This document shows, piece after piece, positions 43,301 through 53,759 of a stretch of 64,000 nucleotides of DNA (positions are counted from its first letter, which is position 1; the number at the start of each line of letters is the position of its first letter). The position numbers and the translations under genes are program-made. Origin of the DNA: JACRAR01 sp041674465 (GTDB lineage: Bacteria > Pseudomonadota > Gammaproteobacteria > Burkholderiales > Rhodocyclaceae); assembly GCA_041674465.1 (NCBI GenBank), contig JBAYVV010000002.1:1-64000 (forward strand), given 5' to 3'. The notes under the pieces were generated by a model that did not search any database, was not told where the DNA came from, and was given only the letters and a program-made list of their open reading frames with translations.

Positions 43301-45956
43301 GCACGGCGGGCAGATCACCAAGCAGATCGATGTCACCATTATCGGCACCAACGACGCGCCGGTAGCCGTTGCCGACAGCGGTTCGCAAAAAAACAACGAG
43401 GTGAAGAGCTACGCCGTTCTTGCCAATGACACCGACGTCGACACCGGGGCGGTATTGAGTCTCGCAGGAGCCTCGGTCGCCGCAGGATCGGGCAGCGTGC
43501 ATGTTGTCGGGGGCCAGATCCAGTTCGATCCGGGTCAGGATTTCAAGACACTCAGGCTCAACGACACCACGGTCGTGAACATCGATTACACCGTAGCCGA
43601 CGATCACGGCGCGCAGGCCAGTTCGACATTGGCTGTGACGGTGATCGGAACCAACACGCCGCCGACAGCTGTTGCAGACACGCTGACCACGAACGAAGAC
43701 ACGCCATTGGCGTTCAACGCCGCCGCGTTGCTGGCCAACGATACCGATCCGGATGCTGGCGATACGAAGAGCGTCGTGTCAGTTACTTCACCGACACGCG
43801 GAACGCTGGTTGACGGCGGCAACGGTAACTATACCTACACGCCAGGACTTAACTACAACGGGCCGGATGCGTTCAGCTACACCATGAGGGACACCGCCGG
43901 GGAGCAAAGCAGCGCCCACGTTAACCTAAACGTGAATCCGGTCAACGATGCACCCGTCGCGGTGAACGACAGCAACGCACTCACGGCCACGACGCTGGCA
44001 AGCCAGGCACATAGCAACGTCGTCAGCTGGGTGGATTGGACCAGCAGCGCGCCAGGGACTGTTTCCGGGACTATCAATCTGGGCAATGGTCAGACCGTTG
44101 GCGTCACTTATAGCGGCGAGTACTACTTTGCCCAGACCAATGGCGGCCCCAACTTTTACAACCTGCAAAACGGCACGGTGCCTGTCGGAACCTACACCAG
44201 CGCGGCTGTCGCTAACGGACCCAACGGGTCGTCCGACATCATCGCGCTGAACCAGCAGACGCAGAAAACCCTGACCTTTACGCAGCCGGTTGACAACCTG
44301 TTCTTCGCGGTCGTGAGCCTCAACGGAATGGCCGGTGGCATCAACAATGGTTATCTATTCGACCACGATTTTCAGATCGCCAGTTCCGGCCCCGGCTACT
44401 TCGGCCAGGGCGCGGCGACAAAAGTAGCCTTGCCCGACGGGAGGTTCGAACTTCTTAGCACGTACAACAACAATGCCGCGTCAAGGGAGTTGCATGGTGT
44501 CGTGCAGATCGACGGCACGGTCCAGTCGCTCACCTGGACGAGCCTGGCGGCGGAGACCTGGAACGGTTTTACCATCGGAACCTACGGCAAGTCTCTGACC
44601 GCGACCGCGACCGGCCAAGTGCTTGCGAACGACAGCGATCTCGAGTCGGATCCTTTGACCGTCACTGCGGTGAACAACCAAGCGATCGTCGGCAATTCGA
44701 TTACGCTGAACCTGACCTCCGGCGCGGAACTCACCGTGAACAAGAACGGCACCTATCTCTACGACGAGAATGGTGCGTTTGGTTCGCTGGGACAGGGTCA
44801 GACCAAGCCGGACAATTTCACCTACACCGTCTCTGACGGCCACGGCGGCACCAACACGGCGACGGCAACGATTACGGTCACCGGAGTCAATGATGCACCC
44901 ACAATGACCTCCGCGGCAGGAAGCGGCGCCGTAACGGAAGATGTCACCTCGACCTCAAGCGGCCAGTTGAGCGCGACCGATCCTGACCAGGGCACAACGT
45001 TAGCCTGGAGCGTGCTTAGCGCCAACGGTACAGCGGGTTCGAACACGGGTGCGTACGGCAGTCTGTTAGTAGATGGCACGGGCAAGTGGACCTATACGCT
45101 AAACAACAGCTCGGCCGCAGTGCAGTCATTGAGTGCCACCGATCACAAGAGCGAAAGCTTTGTGGTTCAAGTCTCGGATGGTTTGGGCGGTACAGCGACT
45201 CAGACCGTGACGGTTGCCGTCAACGGCGCCAGCGACACTTATGTGTTGTCGAATCTCGCCAACAACGGGTCGTTCGAGGGGGCCACCACCGGGTGGACTC
45301 TTACGGGAGACGGCGTCGACGTTGTTTCATCCGCTGGCTGGCAACCGGGAGATGGCACGTACAGCGTGGATCTCAACGCGTTTCATCCTGGTGGGGTACA
45401 GCAGATTCTGCAGACGACCCCGGGTGTGCAATACACAGTTGGCTTCGATCTGTCCAAGAACCCGGGGGGGCATGCGGACCACGCGACCGTCCAGGTGTCG
45501 GCGGCTGGCAATTCGCAGTCGTACACGTTCAGCGCCGGGAACTCGGCGAGCAACATGATGTGGTCGCAGCAAGCATTCACGTTCACGGCCACCGGTGCCA
45601 CGACCACGTTGAACTTCGCGAGCACGTACCCTAATGATACTGTATCCGGTCAACCGTGGCAGTTCTATGCCGAAGGCCCGGCGCTCGACGAAGTCGTCGT
45701 TGTTTCGAACAAGACCATCAACAACTTCAGCAAGGGTGTGGGAGGCGACGTGCTTCAGTTGAGTGGCCTGCTGACCTCAATCGGAGCACCGCATGACAAT
45801 ACCGCCTTCGGTGGCGGATTCGTTCGGTTCCAGCAGTCCGGTGCCGATACTCTTGTGCAGATCGATTCGAACGGTGGTGGCGATGCCTATATGACGGTGG
45901 CGACACTCATCGGCCAGTCGCTCGCTCAGGCCGATACGGCGAACTACGTGCTATAG
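40398..45956 (+). CDS. Giant VCBS/cadherin-like repeat adhesin, type I secretion substrate
   Basis: 1852 residues. The N-terminus is a Ser/Asn/Lys-rich linker without a Sec signal. VCBS repeats of about 100 residues, ending in GTNDAPV-like motifs, lie at about 30-135, 390-500, 500-612, 613-712, 873-990 and 1503-1612. Diverged repeats fill 135-388. A carbohydrate-binding-like domain covers about 720-865 (VIELEGDAGSPPNLYTDIAA). Cadherin-like repeats with VLANDTD / LLANDTDPDAGD lie at about 990-1185. A module of about 200 residues interrupts the next repeat (1190-1395). A DUF642-like domain (NGSFEGATTGWTLTGDG) spans 1615-1768. The last 80 residues (VGGDVLQLSGLL...NYVL) match the VC_A0849-type type I secretion target. 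No glycine-rich RTX nonapeptides and no transporter genes are nearby. Confidence 0.9.
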   Translation: MSSNNSSDSKNSSSSEKPSSSKPGPLVINSTSVTAGTAQEDTTLGASGQMGTTDTNVGATQAWNVKSDAKGNYGSLAIDNTGKWTYTLNNSATAVQGLAEGTSKKDSFTVRVTDSKGASAEQLVTVTVSGTNDAPVISQNSLTIDGDSSSGKVKGTLLYTDPDRGDKHTSNLALKPLVASAGAPDLSASLSQALRTSINDEGENGKGALKWDFALPSTAPKLTAGQAVLANYQLSVADNHGGASAPQDLGLLIVGTGSTPKVYSVAAQASLTEGSAAIEQTSGVISGKNLGLEDKGSLTSALVMASWSAGSAIPAAASAVLASALSTSTVPTSKGGESDKNIAWQFSAADPTFDFLASGETLTLAYKVSSAKDHDGKAQVITITITGTNDAPMISSNAAAAAGAAQEDTVLSATGTLSATDVDHGATQTWSVKDAATGTYGSLNVDSASGQWTYALDNASAATQALAAGETHDETFTVRVTDDKGATADQTVTITVTGTNDAPVITANDAAATGATQEDTKPTATGNLLASDVDNGATQAWSVLGSDTGAYGQMAVNASTGNWTYTLNNASAAVQSLVAGESHNETFTVRVTDDKGAYADQTVIVSVTGTNDVATVSSDNRALTETNSAADLSSHGSLNVSDVDTGEAHVVAQANTAGHYGTFNVDANGNWSYAASSAHNELAAGQQVSDSFSVTSQDGTGTGVVNVAITGSNDAPEASAIDAVTNFEEVTVSGWGFVSTTGLSGGLWHTDNPSNMVEIGVGTIYGAGTASHVIELEGDAGSPPNLYTDIAARAGTAYTVSFDYSPRPGSTSAISVFWGDNLIGHLNGTTGGLQHFSYAMSAPADGIYRLEFRSDDSNGAGGVLDNISIQHTGPISASLTEKITPAGNLSASGAIAFTDADLSDVHLVSAAPTGDVLGSLTAVRNSDTTGAGTGGKLAWNYTVADTAVEYLAAGQTRGESFNVTIDDQHGGQITKQIDVTIIGTNDAPVAVADSGSQKNNEVKSYAVLANDTDVDTGAVLSLAGASVAAGSGSVHVVGGQIQFDPGQDFKTLRLNDTTVVNIDYTVADDHGAQASSTLAVTVIGTNTPPTAVADTLTTNEDTPLAFNAAALLANDTDPDAGDTKSVVSVTSPTRGTLVDGGNGNYTYTPGLNYNGPDAFSYTMRDTAGEQSSAHVNLNVNPVNDAPVAVNDSNALTATTLASQAHSNVVSWVDWTSSAPGTVSGTINLGNGQTVGVTYSGEYYFAQTNGGPNFYNLQNGTVPVGTYTSAAVANGPNGSSDIIALNQQTQKTLTFTQPVDNLFFAVVSLNGMAGGINNGYLFDHDFQIASSGPGYFGQGAATKVALPDGRFELLSTYNNNAASRELHGVVQIDGTVQSLTWTSLAAETWNGFTIGTYGKSLTATATGQVLANDSDLESDPLTVTAVNNQAIVGNSITLNLTSGAELTVNKNGTYLYDENGAFGSLGQGQTKPDNFTYTVSDGHGGTNTATATITVTGVNDAPTMTSAAGSGAVTEDVTSTSSGQLSATDPDQGTTLAWSVLSANGTAGSNTGAYGSLLVDGTGKWTYTLNNSSAAVQSLSATDHKSESFVVQVSDGLGGTATQTVTVAVNGASDTYVLSNLANNGSFEGATTGWTLTGDGVDVVSSAGWQPGDGTYSVDLNAFHPGGVQQILQTTPGVQYTVGFDLSKNPGGHADHATVQVSAAGNSQSYTFSAGNSASNMMWSQQAFTFTATGATTTLNFASTYPNDTVSGQPWQFYAEGPALDEVVVVSNKTINNFSKGVGGDVLQLSGLLTSIGAPHDNTAFGGGFVRFQQSGADTLVQIDSNGGGDAYMTVATLIGQSLAQADTANYVL

Positions 45957-45983
45957 CTTGTAGCGCTGCCCCCGGGTAATTAC

Positions 45984-46020
45984 ATGGAGAACCGCACTAT
46001 TTGCGGTTCTCCATTTTTTT
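45984..46020 (+). terminator. Rho-independent terminator of the adhesin gene
   Basis: A perfect 12-bp stem ATGGAGAACCGC / GCGGTTCTCCAT with a 7-base loop (ACTATTT) is followed at once by a run of T. It lies 28 bases after the adhesin stop and separates this gene from alaS on the same strand. Confidence 0.93.
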
Positions 46021-46176
46021 CGCCGTGAACTGATTCATTCGAGCACCAATTGAGGCGACCGTTCGACGCTACTCAGGCATAGCTCGATTCCACGCTGTTG
46101 GCAGTAGTCTTTGCGGCCAGCTCCCAGATTGGGTGATGCTACAATTCCTGCTTTCGCCAGACTGCCTGAGCACGCC

Positions 46177-48798
<2,622 letters not shown>

Positions 48799-48870
48799 TT
48801 TCTGCCTGCCTGTTTGCAGATAATCCGATGTCGCAGAACAGCTGGCAGTGCCTCGCTGGCTGCACTTCGG

Positions 48871-48899
48871 TTGTAGGTCAAATAGTTTAGACCTATAAT
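48871..48899 (+). promoter_or_regulatory. Promoter with embedded palindromic operator for LLM/flavin reductase operon
   Basis: TTGTAG (48871-48876) and a perfect TATAAT (48894-48899) are exactly 17 bases apart. An inverted repeat TAGGTC-N10-GACCTA (48874-48895) fills the spacer and overlaps both hexamers, the ideal position for a repressor. The ATG follows 65 bases downstream. No regulator gene is adjacent, so the protein that binds is unknown. Confidence 0.6.
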
Positions 48900-48963
48900 A
48901 CTTATCGTCCGCGCGATTTGCTTGCGCCCACCTGTTCCAGTTCACGTCCAAGGAGTACGCGAC

Positions 48964-50049
48964 ATGTCCGAACATCCCTTCCTCGCGCACAACCGATTTC
49001 TGCTCGGCACCTTCTCGACCAATTGTTCGGGCGGGATGACCGTCTCCAAGCTGCCCGAGCGCTGGGTGGCGAACTGGCAGAACAACCTCAAGCTCGGCCA
49101 GATGCTCGACGAGGCCGGCATCGACTTCATGCTGCCGATCGCGCGCTGGATCGGCTACGGCGGCGACACCGACTTTCACGGCGGCGTGCTGGAAACCATC
49201 ACCTGGGCCACCGCCCTGCTCGCCAGCACCAAGCGCATCACGGTGTTCGGCACCATCCATACTGCCGCCAATCACCCGGTGGTCGTGGCCAAGCAGATCG
49301 CCACCATGTCCCAGATCAGCGGCGACCGTGCCGGCCTCAACATCGTTGCCGGCTGGAACAAGCCTGAGTACGAGGCGCTCGGCCTGAAGCTGCCCGACGA
49401 CCATGAAACGCGCTACGGCTATGCGCAGGAATGGTTCGACGTGATCAAAAAGCTGTGGACGCACGAAGCGCCCTTCGACTGGGACGGCAAATATTTTCAA
49501 CTGAAACATACCTACAGCAATCCGCGCCCGGCGGTGATGCCGCTGATTCTCAACGCGGCCGGCTCAGGCCTGGGACGCGAGTTCGCCAGCCGCAATGCCA
49601 ACTTGCTGTTTACTCCGGCCATCGACCTGGCGCGCTCCAAGGCAGAGGTTGCCGAACTGCATGCGATGGGACAGAAGAACGACCGCAAGGTCGAGGTGAT
49701 GACTTTCTCCCACGTCGTCTGCTGCCCCACCGAGGCCGAAGCCAAGGCGCGCTGGCAGCAGATCCTCGACAATGCCGACTGGGCGGCGGTAGACAACCTG
49801 GTGAAACTCCAGTTCGCCCACGCACAATCCTTCCCGCACGATCTTCTGGCACTGATTCGCGAGCGCATGGCCGCCGGCCATGGCGGCTACCCGCTGGTCG
49901 GCACACCCGAGCAGGTGGCCGACGGCATCTGCACCCTGCACGCTACGGGCTTCCGCGGCACGACCCTGTCGTTCGTGGATTACGTCGCGGAGTTTCCTTA
50001 CTTCCGCGATAACGTGTTGCCCATCCTGCACGCACGCGGCATCCGCTGA
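48964..50049 (+). CDS. LLM-class flavin-dependent monooxygenase (RutA/SfnG-like)
   Basis: 361 residues from ATG 48964 (MSEHPFLAHNRF), with AAGGAG upstream. A luciferase-like TIM-barrel enzyme using reduced FMN and oxygen. Seen are FSTNCSGGMTVSKLPERW, WIGYGGDTDFHGGVLETITW, TIHTAANHPVVVAKQIATM, ISGDRAGLNIVAGWNKPEYE and ILNAAGSGLGREFASRNA. The pattern resembles RutA and the dialkylsulfone or alkanesulfonate monooxygenases, but substrate cannot be assigned. A flavin reductase gene follows within 2 bases, completing a two-component system. Confidence 0.9.
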   Translation: MSEHPFLAHNRFLLGTFSTNCSGGMTVSKLPERWVANWQNNLKLGQMLDEAGIDFMLPIARWIGYGGDTDFHGGVLETITWATALLASTKRITVFGTIHTAANHPVVVAKQIATMSQISGDRAGLNIVAGWNKPEYEALGLKLPDDHETRYGYAQEWFDVIKKLWTHEAPFDWDGKYFQLKHTYSNPRPAVMPLILNAAGSGLGREFASRNANLLFTPAIDLARSKAEVAELHAMGQKNDRKVEVMTFSHVVCCPTEAEAKARWQQILDNADWAAVDNLVKLQFAHAQSFPHDLLALIRERMAAGHGGYPLVGTPEQVADGICTLHATGFRGTTLSFVDYVAEFPYFRDNVLPILHARGIR

Positions 50050-50051
50050 TC

Positions 50052-50573
50052 TTGGAGAACGTTCAGCCCGCACCTGCATCGCCAGACAACTTCCGCCTGG
50101 CGATGCGGCAGCTTGGCGGCGGGATCTGCGTGATCACCGCCGCCGATCAGGGTGTGCGCACCGGCATGACCGTGACCTCGGTGATATCGGTTGCGCTGGA
50201 CCCGCCTGAACTGCTGGTGTCGATCAACCAGACGGCCTCATCCTGGCCCCTGATCCAGGCCAGCCATTGCTTCGGTGTGAATGTGTTAGCCAGCCATCAG
50301 GAGGCGGTGGCAAGACGTTTCGCGGGCCAGGACGGGGCACAGGGCGAGCAACGCTACGCCGGCGCAACCTGGTGTTGCACACCAGATGGCGTATGGCTGC
50401 TGGATGATGCACTGGCTGCAATTGCCTGTGAGGTGGTTGCCTGCCACAGCCACAGTGGCTATGCGCTGGTGGTTGGACGGGCCAGTGGATTGCTCGTACA
50501 GTCTCCCGATGCCGGCCCCCTGCTCTACTGGCAGGGCGACTACCGGCAACTTTCTTTTCCGGTCGGAAACTAA
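50052..50573 (+). CDS. Flavin reductase (FMN reductase) partner of the LLM monooxygenase
   Basis: 173 residues if started at TTG 50052, two bases after the upstream stop. An ATG at 50103 would remove DNFRLAM, which is conserved in the family, so the upstream start is preferred although no Shine-Dalgarno is visible. The flavin-reductase-like split-barrel is shown by LGGGICVITAADQGVRTGMT, SVISVALDPPELLVSINQTA and SHCFGVNVLASHQEAVARRFAG. It supplies reduced FMN to the neighbouring monooxygenase, probably by translational coupling. Confidence 0.88.
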   Translation: MENVQPAPASPDNFRLAMRQLGGGICVITAADQGVRTGMTVTSVISVALDPPELLVSINQTASSWPLIQASHCFGVNVLASHQEAVARRFAGQDGAQGEQRYAGATWCCTPDGVWLLDDALAAIACEVVACHSHSGYALVVGRASGLLVQSPDAGPLLYWQGDYRQLSFPVGN

Positions 50574-50574
50574 T

Positions 50575-51828
50575 TCAACTGTTTTCCTGGCCGATGTTGC
50601 TGGACCAGGTGAGTGCCTGGGTCAGGCAGCTGTTGATGGTCTCGACCTCGACCCCACTAAGCTGCTGACTGAGTTCCGAGCACAACTGAATGTCGTTGCC
50701 TTCGAGCGCCTCGGCCAGGCTCAGCATGGTGCCGAGGATACCGCTGCGCGACTCGAGCGCATCGTGCACGTCGCCGCTGAAATTGACACTGCGCAGGATC
50801 TCCTCCATCGGCGTACCCATCAAGGCCGGCATCAGCGACATGATGCCGCTCATGAAGGCGTGGTCCTCCAGGCTGTGGTCGCCGGGGTACAGCTTGGCAG
50901 CCAGCAGTTCCAGGAGTCGACCGCGTGTCGCAGCCAGCTGCATCAGCGGACTGGTGACACCCTGCTGCCCGCCGGCGGGATTGGTGTAGAGAAGGATCTG
51001 CAGCCAGCGCTGCAACTGGCGGCGTCCTAGCACGGTGATGGCATGGCGCATCGAGGTGACCTTGGTACGCGCTCCCGTGGCTACCGAGTTGGTCAGTTTC
51101 ATGAGGTTCATGGTCAGCCCGGGCTCGTGCTTGAGTACTTTCTCCAACTGCTGCACCTCGGCATCGGCGAGCACCATGCCGAGCAATTGCATCAGGGCCA
51201 GTTGCGACAGGTTGAGTTTCTTGCCGGCGATGATGGCCGGCTTGGCGAAGTAATAGCCCTGGAACAGTGCGTAGTCGAGGTCGTGGCAGAACTTGGCCTG
51301 CTCCGGCGAGTCGACTTTCTCGGCGAGCAGCATGAGCGGCCACTGCTTGAGCGCCTTGGTCGCCTCCACCAGTTCGGACTGGCTCAGCGGCATGATGTCG
51401 ACCTTGACGATCTCGACGAGGTCGAGCAGGGGCTTGAACTTGTCTTCGAACTTGACGAAGTCGTCGAGCGCAATCGTGAAGCCGCGCGACTTGAGTTCGG
51501 TGCAGCGCTCAACGATCTGCGGTGTGACCTCAACCGTCTCCAGCACTTCGAGCACGATCTTGTCCGAGGGCAAGGCCTCCAGCATGTCGGAGAGGAGCAG
51601 GTTTTCGTCGCAGTTGATAAAGCCCTTGTACGGACCAAGCGCAGCCTCGATGCCGAGGTCGGCGAAGGCGTGCATGATGACGTTGGCCGTCGCGGCGAGG
51701 TTGTCGAATACCTCGGCGGAATTCTTCTGTTTGCTGCTTCTGAACAGCAACTCGTAAGCGAACAACTGCTGCTGTCGATCCAGGATCGGCTGGCGGCCGA
51801 TGAAGATCTCTTCACTGGTGTCGTTCAT
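50575..51828 (-). CDS. EAL-HDOD signalling protein (YuxH/CdgJ type)
   Basis: 417 residues. The N-terminal about 200 form a divergent EAL domain: FIGRQPILDRQQQLFAYELLFR keeps the Glu and Arg of ExLxR. FINCDENLL, LEVLETVE, ALDDF, VKVDIM, LAEKVD and FQGYYFAKP follow. The DFGTGYSS loop is replaced (DDFVKFEDKF), so activity is uncertain. Residues 205-400 form an HDOD domain (LSQLALMQLLGMVLADAEVQQL, SVATGARTKVTSMRHAITVLG), usually a signalling or scaffold module. Family members affect motility and biofilm. Convergent with the flavin reductase, with a 1-base gap. Confidence 0.9.
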   Translation of the reverse strand: MNDTSEEIFIGRQPILDRQQQLFAYELLFRSSKQKNSAEVFDNLAATANVIMHAFADLGIEAALGPYKGFINCDENLLLSDMLEALPSDKIVLEVLETVEVTPQIVERCTELKSRGFTIALDDFVKFEDKFKPLLDLVEIVKVDIMPLSQSELVEATKALKQWPLMLLAEKVDSPEQAKFCHDLDYALFQGYYFAKPAIIAGKKLNLSQLALMQLLGMVLADAEVQQLEKVLKHEPGLTMNLMKLTNSVATGARTKVTSMRHAITVLGRRQLQRWLQILLYTNPAGGQQGVTSPLMQLAATRGRLLELLAAKLYPGDHSLEDHAFMSGIMSLMPALMGTPMEEILRSVNFSGDVHDALESRSGILGTMLSLAEALEGNDIQLCSELSQQLSGVEVETINSCLTQALTWSSNIGQENS

Positions 51829-51846
51829 GATCAGAAGCCGCTTTGA

Positions 51847-53235
51847 TCAGTAAGCGACCACGAGCCCCGGCCAGGCTTTCTGCATGGCCCGCTTGAACTC
51901 GCCCTGAATGCGCGCGAGCGCTTCGCTGGTATCGGCTTCAAAACGCAGCACCACCACGGGCGTGGTATTCGAGGCGCGCGCCAGGCCGAAGCCATCGGCG
52001 TATTCGGCACGAACGCCGTCGATGTCGATCAATTCGCTGGCAGCGGGAAACAATTCCCTGGCCTGTCGCTGCAACTTGGCGATCAGCGCATGCGGCTCGC
52101 CTTCCTGCATCTTGATGTTAAGTTCGGGGGTCGACAAGGCATTGGGCAGATGCTTCAGCGGCCAGTTGGCGTCGGGCCAGCGCGAGACGATCTCGAGCAG
52201 GCGCGCCGCGGCGTAGATGCCGTCGTCGAAACCGTACCAGCGCTCCTTGAAGAACATGTGGCCGCTCATCTCGCCGGCCAGCAGCGCACCAGTCTCCTTG
52301 AGCTTGGCCTTGATCAGGGCATGGCCGGTCTGGCACATCAGCGGCGCGCCGCCCTGGTAGCGGATCGAGCGCGCCAGGTTGCGCGAACACTTGACGTCGT
52401 AAATGATCTGGGCGCCGGGATTGCGCGTGATCACGTCGGCCGCAAACAGCATGAGCTGACGGTCGGGATAGATGATTTCGCCATCCTTGGTGACGACGCC
52501 GAGGCGATCGCCATCGCCATCGAAGGCGATACCAAGTTCCGCATCGGTTTCGCGCAGGGTGCGAATCACATCCTGCAGGTTCTCCGGCTTGGACGGATCG
52601 GGATGATGGTTGGGGAAGTTGCCATCGATCTCGCAGAACAGCGGCACCACCTTGCACCCCATCTTGCTGAAGAGTTGCGGCGCGAGTTCGCCGGCAACAC
52701 CATTGCCGCAATCGACGACGATTTTCATCGGCCGGGCGAGTTTGACGTCGCTGAGGATGCGCTTGAGGTAAGCCTGCCGCACATCGACCTGGGAAACCTT
52801 GCCCGGACGCAGTGCATGCACCAGGTCGCCATGCTCGATACGACGGCGCAAGCTCTGGATCATGTCGCCATACAAGGTCTGTCCACCCAGCACCATCTTG
52901 ATGCCGTTGTAGTCGGGCGGGTTGTGGCTGCCGGTCACGGAGACCGCGCTGTTGGTACCTAGCTGGAACGCCGCAAAATAAGCCAGGGGCGTTGGCACAC
53001 AACCGATGTCGATGACGTCGATGCCGGCGGCATTCAAGCCCTGCGCCAGCGCCTGCGCCAGTTCCGGCCCAGACAGGCGGCCGTCGCGCCCTACCGCCAG
53101 CGTGCGTTGCCCGCGCGCCACCGCCTCCGAGCCGAGCGCCTGGCCGATACTGCGCACAGCTTCCGGCGTCAGGGTCTTGCCGACGATGCCACGAATGTCA
53201 TAAGCCTTGAAAATTTCCGGAGCGGGTAGGTTCAT
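51847..53235 (-). CDS. algC: Phosphomannomutase/phosphoglucomutase (AlgC type)
   Basis: A 462-residue alpha-D-phosphohexomutase that interconverts hexose 1- and 6-phosphates for LPS, exopolysaccharide and nucleotide-sugar synthesis. The phosphoserine loop is SVTGSHNPPDYNG (about 100). The metal loop is FDGDGDRLGVV (about 240), the sugar-binding loop is GEMSGHMFFKERW, and a C-terminal phosphate-binding RASNTTPVVVLRFE follows. Length and motifs fit the dual-specificity PMM/PGM enzyme. The nearby waaF gene fits a cell-envelope role. It is 19 bases upstream of the EAL-HDOD gene on the same strand. Confidence 0.93.
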   Translation of the reverse strand: MNLPAPEIFKAYDIRGIVGKTLTPEAVRSIGQALGSEAVARGQRTLAVGRDGRLSGPELAQALAQGLNAAGIDVIDIGCVPTPLAYFAAFQLGTNSAVSVTGSHNPPDYNGIKMVLGGQTLYGDMIQSLRRRIEHGDLVHALRPGKVSQVDVRQAYLKRILSDVKLARPMKIVVDCGNGVAGELAPQLFSKMGCKVVPLFCEIDGNFPNHHPDPSKPENLQDVIRTLRETDAELGIAFDGDGDRLGVVTKDGEIIYPDRQLMLFAADVITRNPGAQIIYDVKCSRNLARSIRYQGGAPLMCQTGHALIKAKLKETGALLAGEMSGHMFFKERWYGFDDGIYAAARLLEIVSRWPDANWPLKHLPNALSTPELNIKMQEGEPHALIAKLQRQARELFPAASELIDIDGVRAEYADGFGLARASNTTPVVVLRFEADTSEALARIQGEFKRAMQKAWPGLVVAY

Positions 53236-53326
53236 GATCTGGCCTGTCTATTCTGGATAGAGATGGCTGAGATTATCGCACTTTCCAATTTTGATTTCGT
53301 GCGATAGATCAAGCTGGGCTTTAGTC

Positions 53327-53755
53327 TCAGTGGAGTATCTTTGGCGGCTCACCGAAGGACTCCGGCGGCGCGGGCGATGCATGATGCACCAGCAGCCGCC
53401 AGCCATGGGCACCACGGACATAGACGTTGGTGGCGATGAGCGGTGCAGTCTGATCGGCCTCGCCGCCGCGCAAGCCAATTTGCTCACAGAGGCTGTGCAC
53501 CGTCACCAGCATGCCCTGCAGGACTACCGGCTGCGAGATCGTCACGGTAAGCTTCTGGCCGTTTTCAAAAACCCGTCGCCAGGCCTCGCGCACGCTGGCG
53601 TAACCGGTCAAGCGCGGGCCGCCGGGCTGAATGCAGACGATTTCTTCATCCTCGGCCCAGACAGCCATCAGGGCATCGAGGTCGGCACGTTCGAGCGCAT
53701 CGTAAAAGGCCGTTTCGGCATCCTGCGGCGTGGGGAAAATGGTTTTGATGGACAT
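53327..53755 (-). CDS. SnoaL-like / nuclear transport factor 2 fold protein
   Basis: 142 residues with an NTF2-like alpha+beta barrel pattern: ETAFYDALERADLDALMAVW, CIQPGGPRLTGYASVREAW and VTVHSLCEQI, ending RLLVHHASPAPPE. Proteins of this DUF4440/SnoaL type have varied or unknown roles. It lies 4 bases after waaF on the same strand and may be co-expressed, but no functional link is visible. Confidence 0.8.
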   Translation of the reverse strand: MSIKTIFPTPQDAETAFYDALERADLDALMAVWAEDEEIVCIQPGGPRLTGYASVREAWRRVFENGQKLTVTISQPVVLQGMLVTVHSLCEQIGLRGGEADQTAPLIATNVYVRGAHGWRLLVHHASPAPPESFGEPPKILH

Positions 53756-53759
53756 GGTT

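Noticed and set aside
46141..46176. TACAAT before alaS as a -10 element
   Set aside because: No acceptable -35 hexamer at 16-19 bases upstream.
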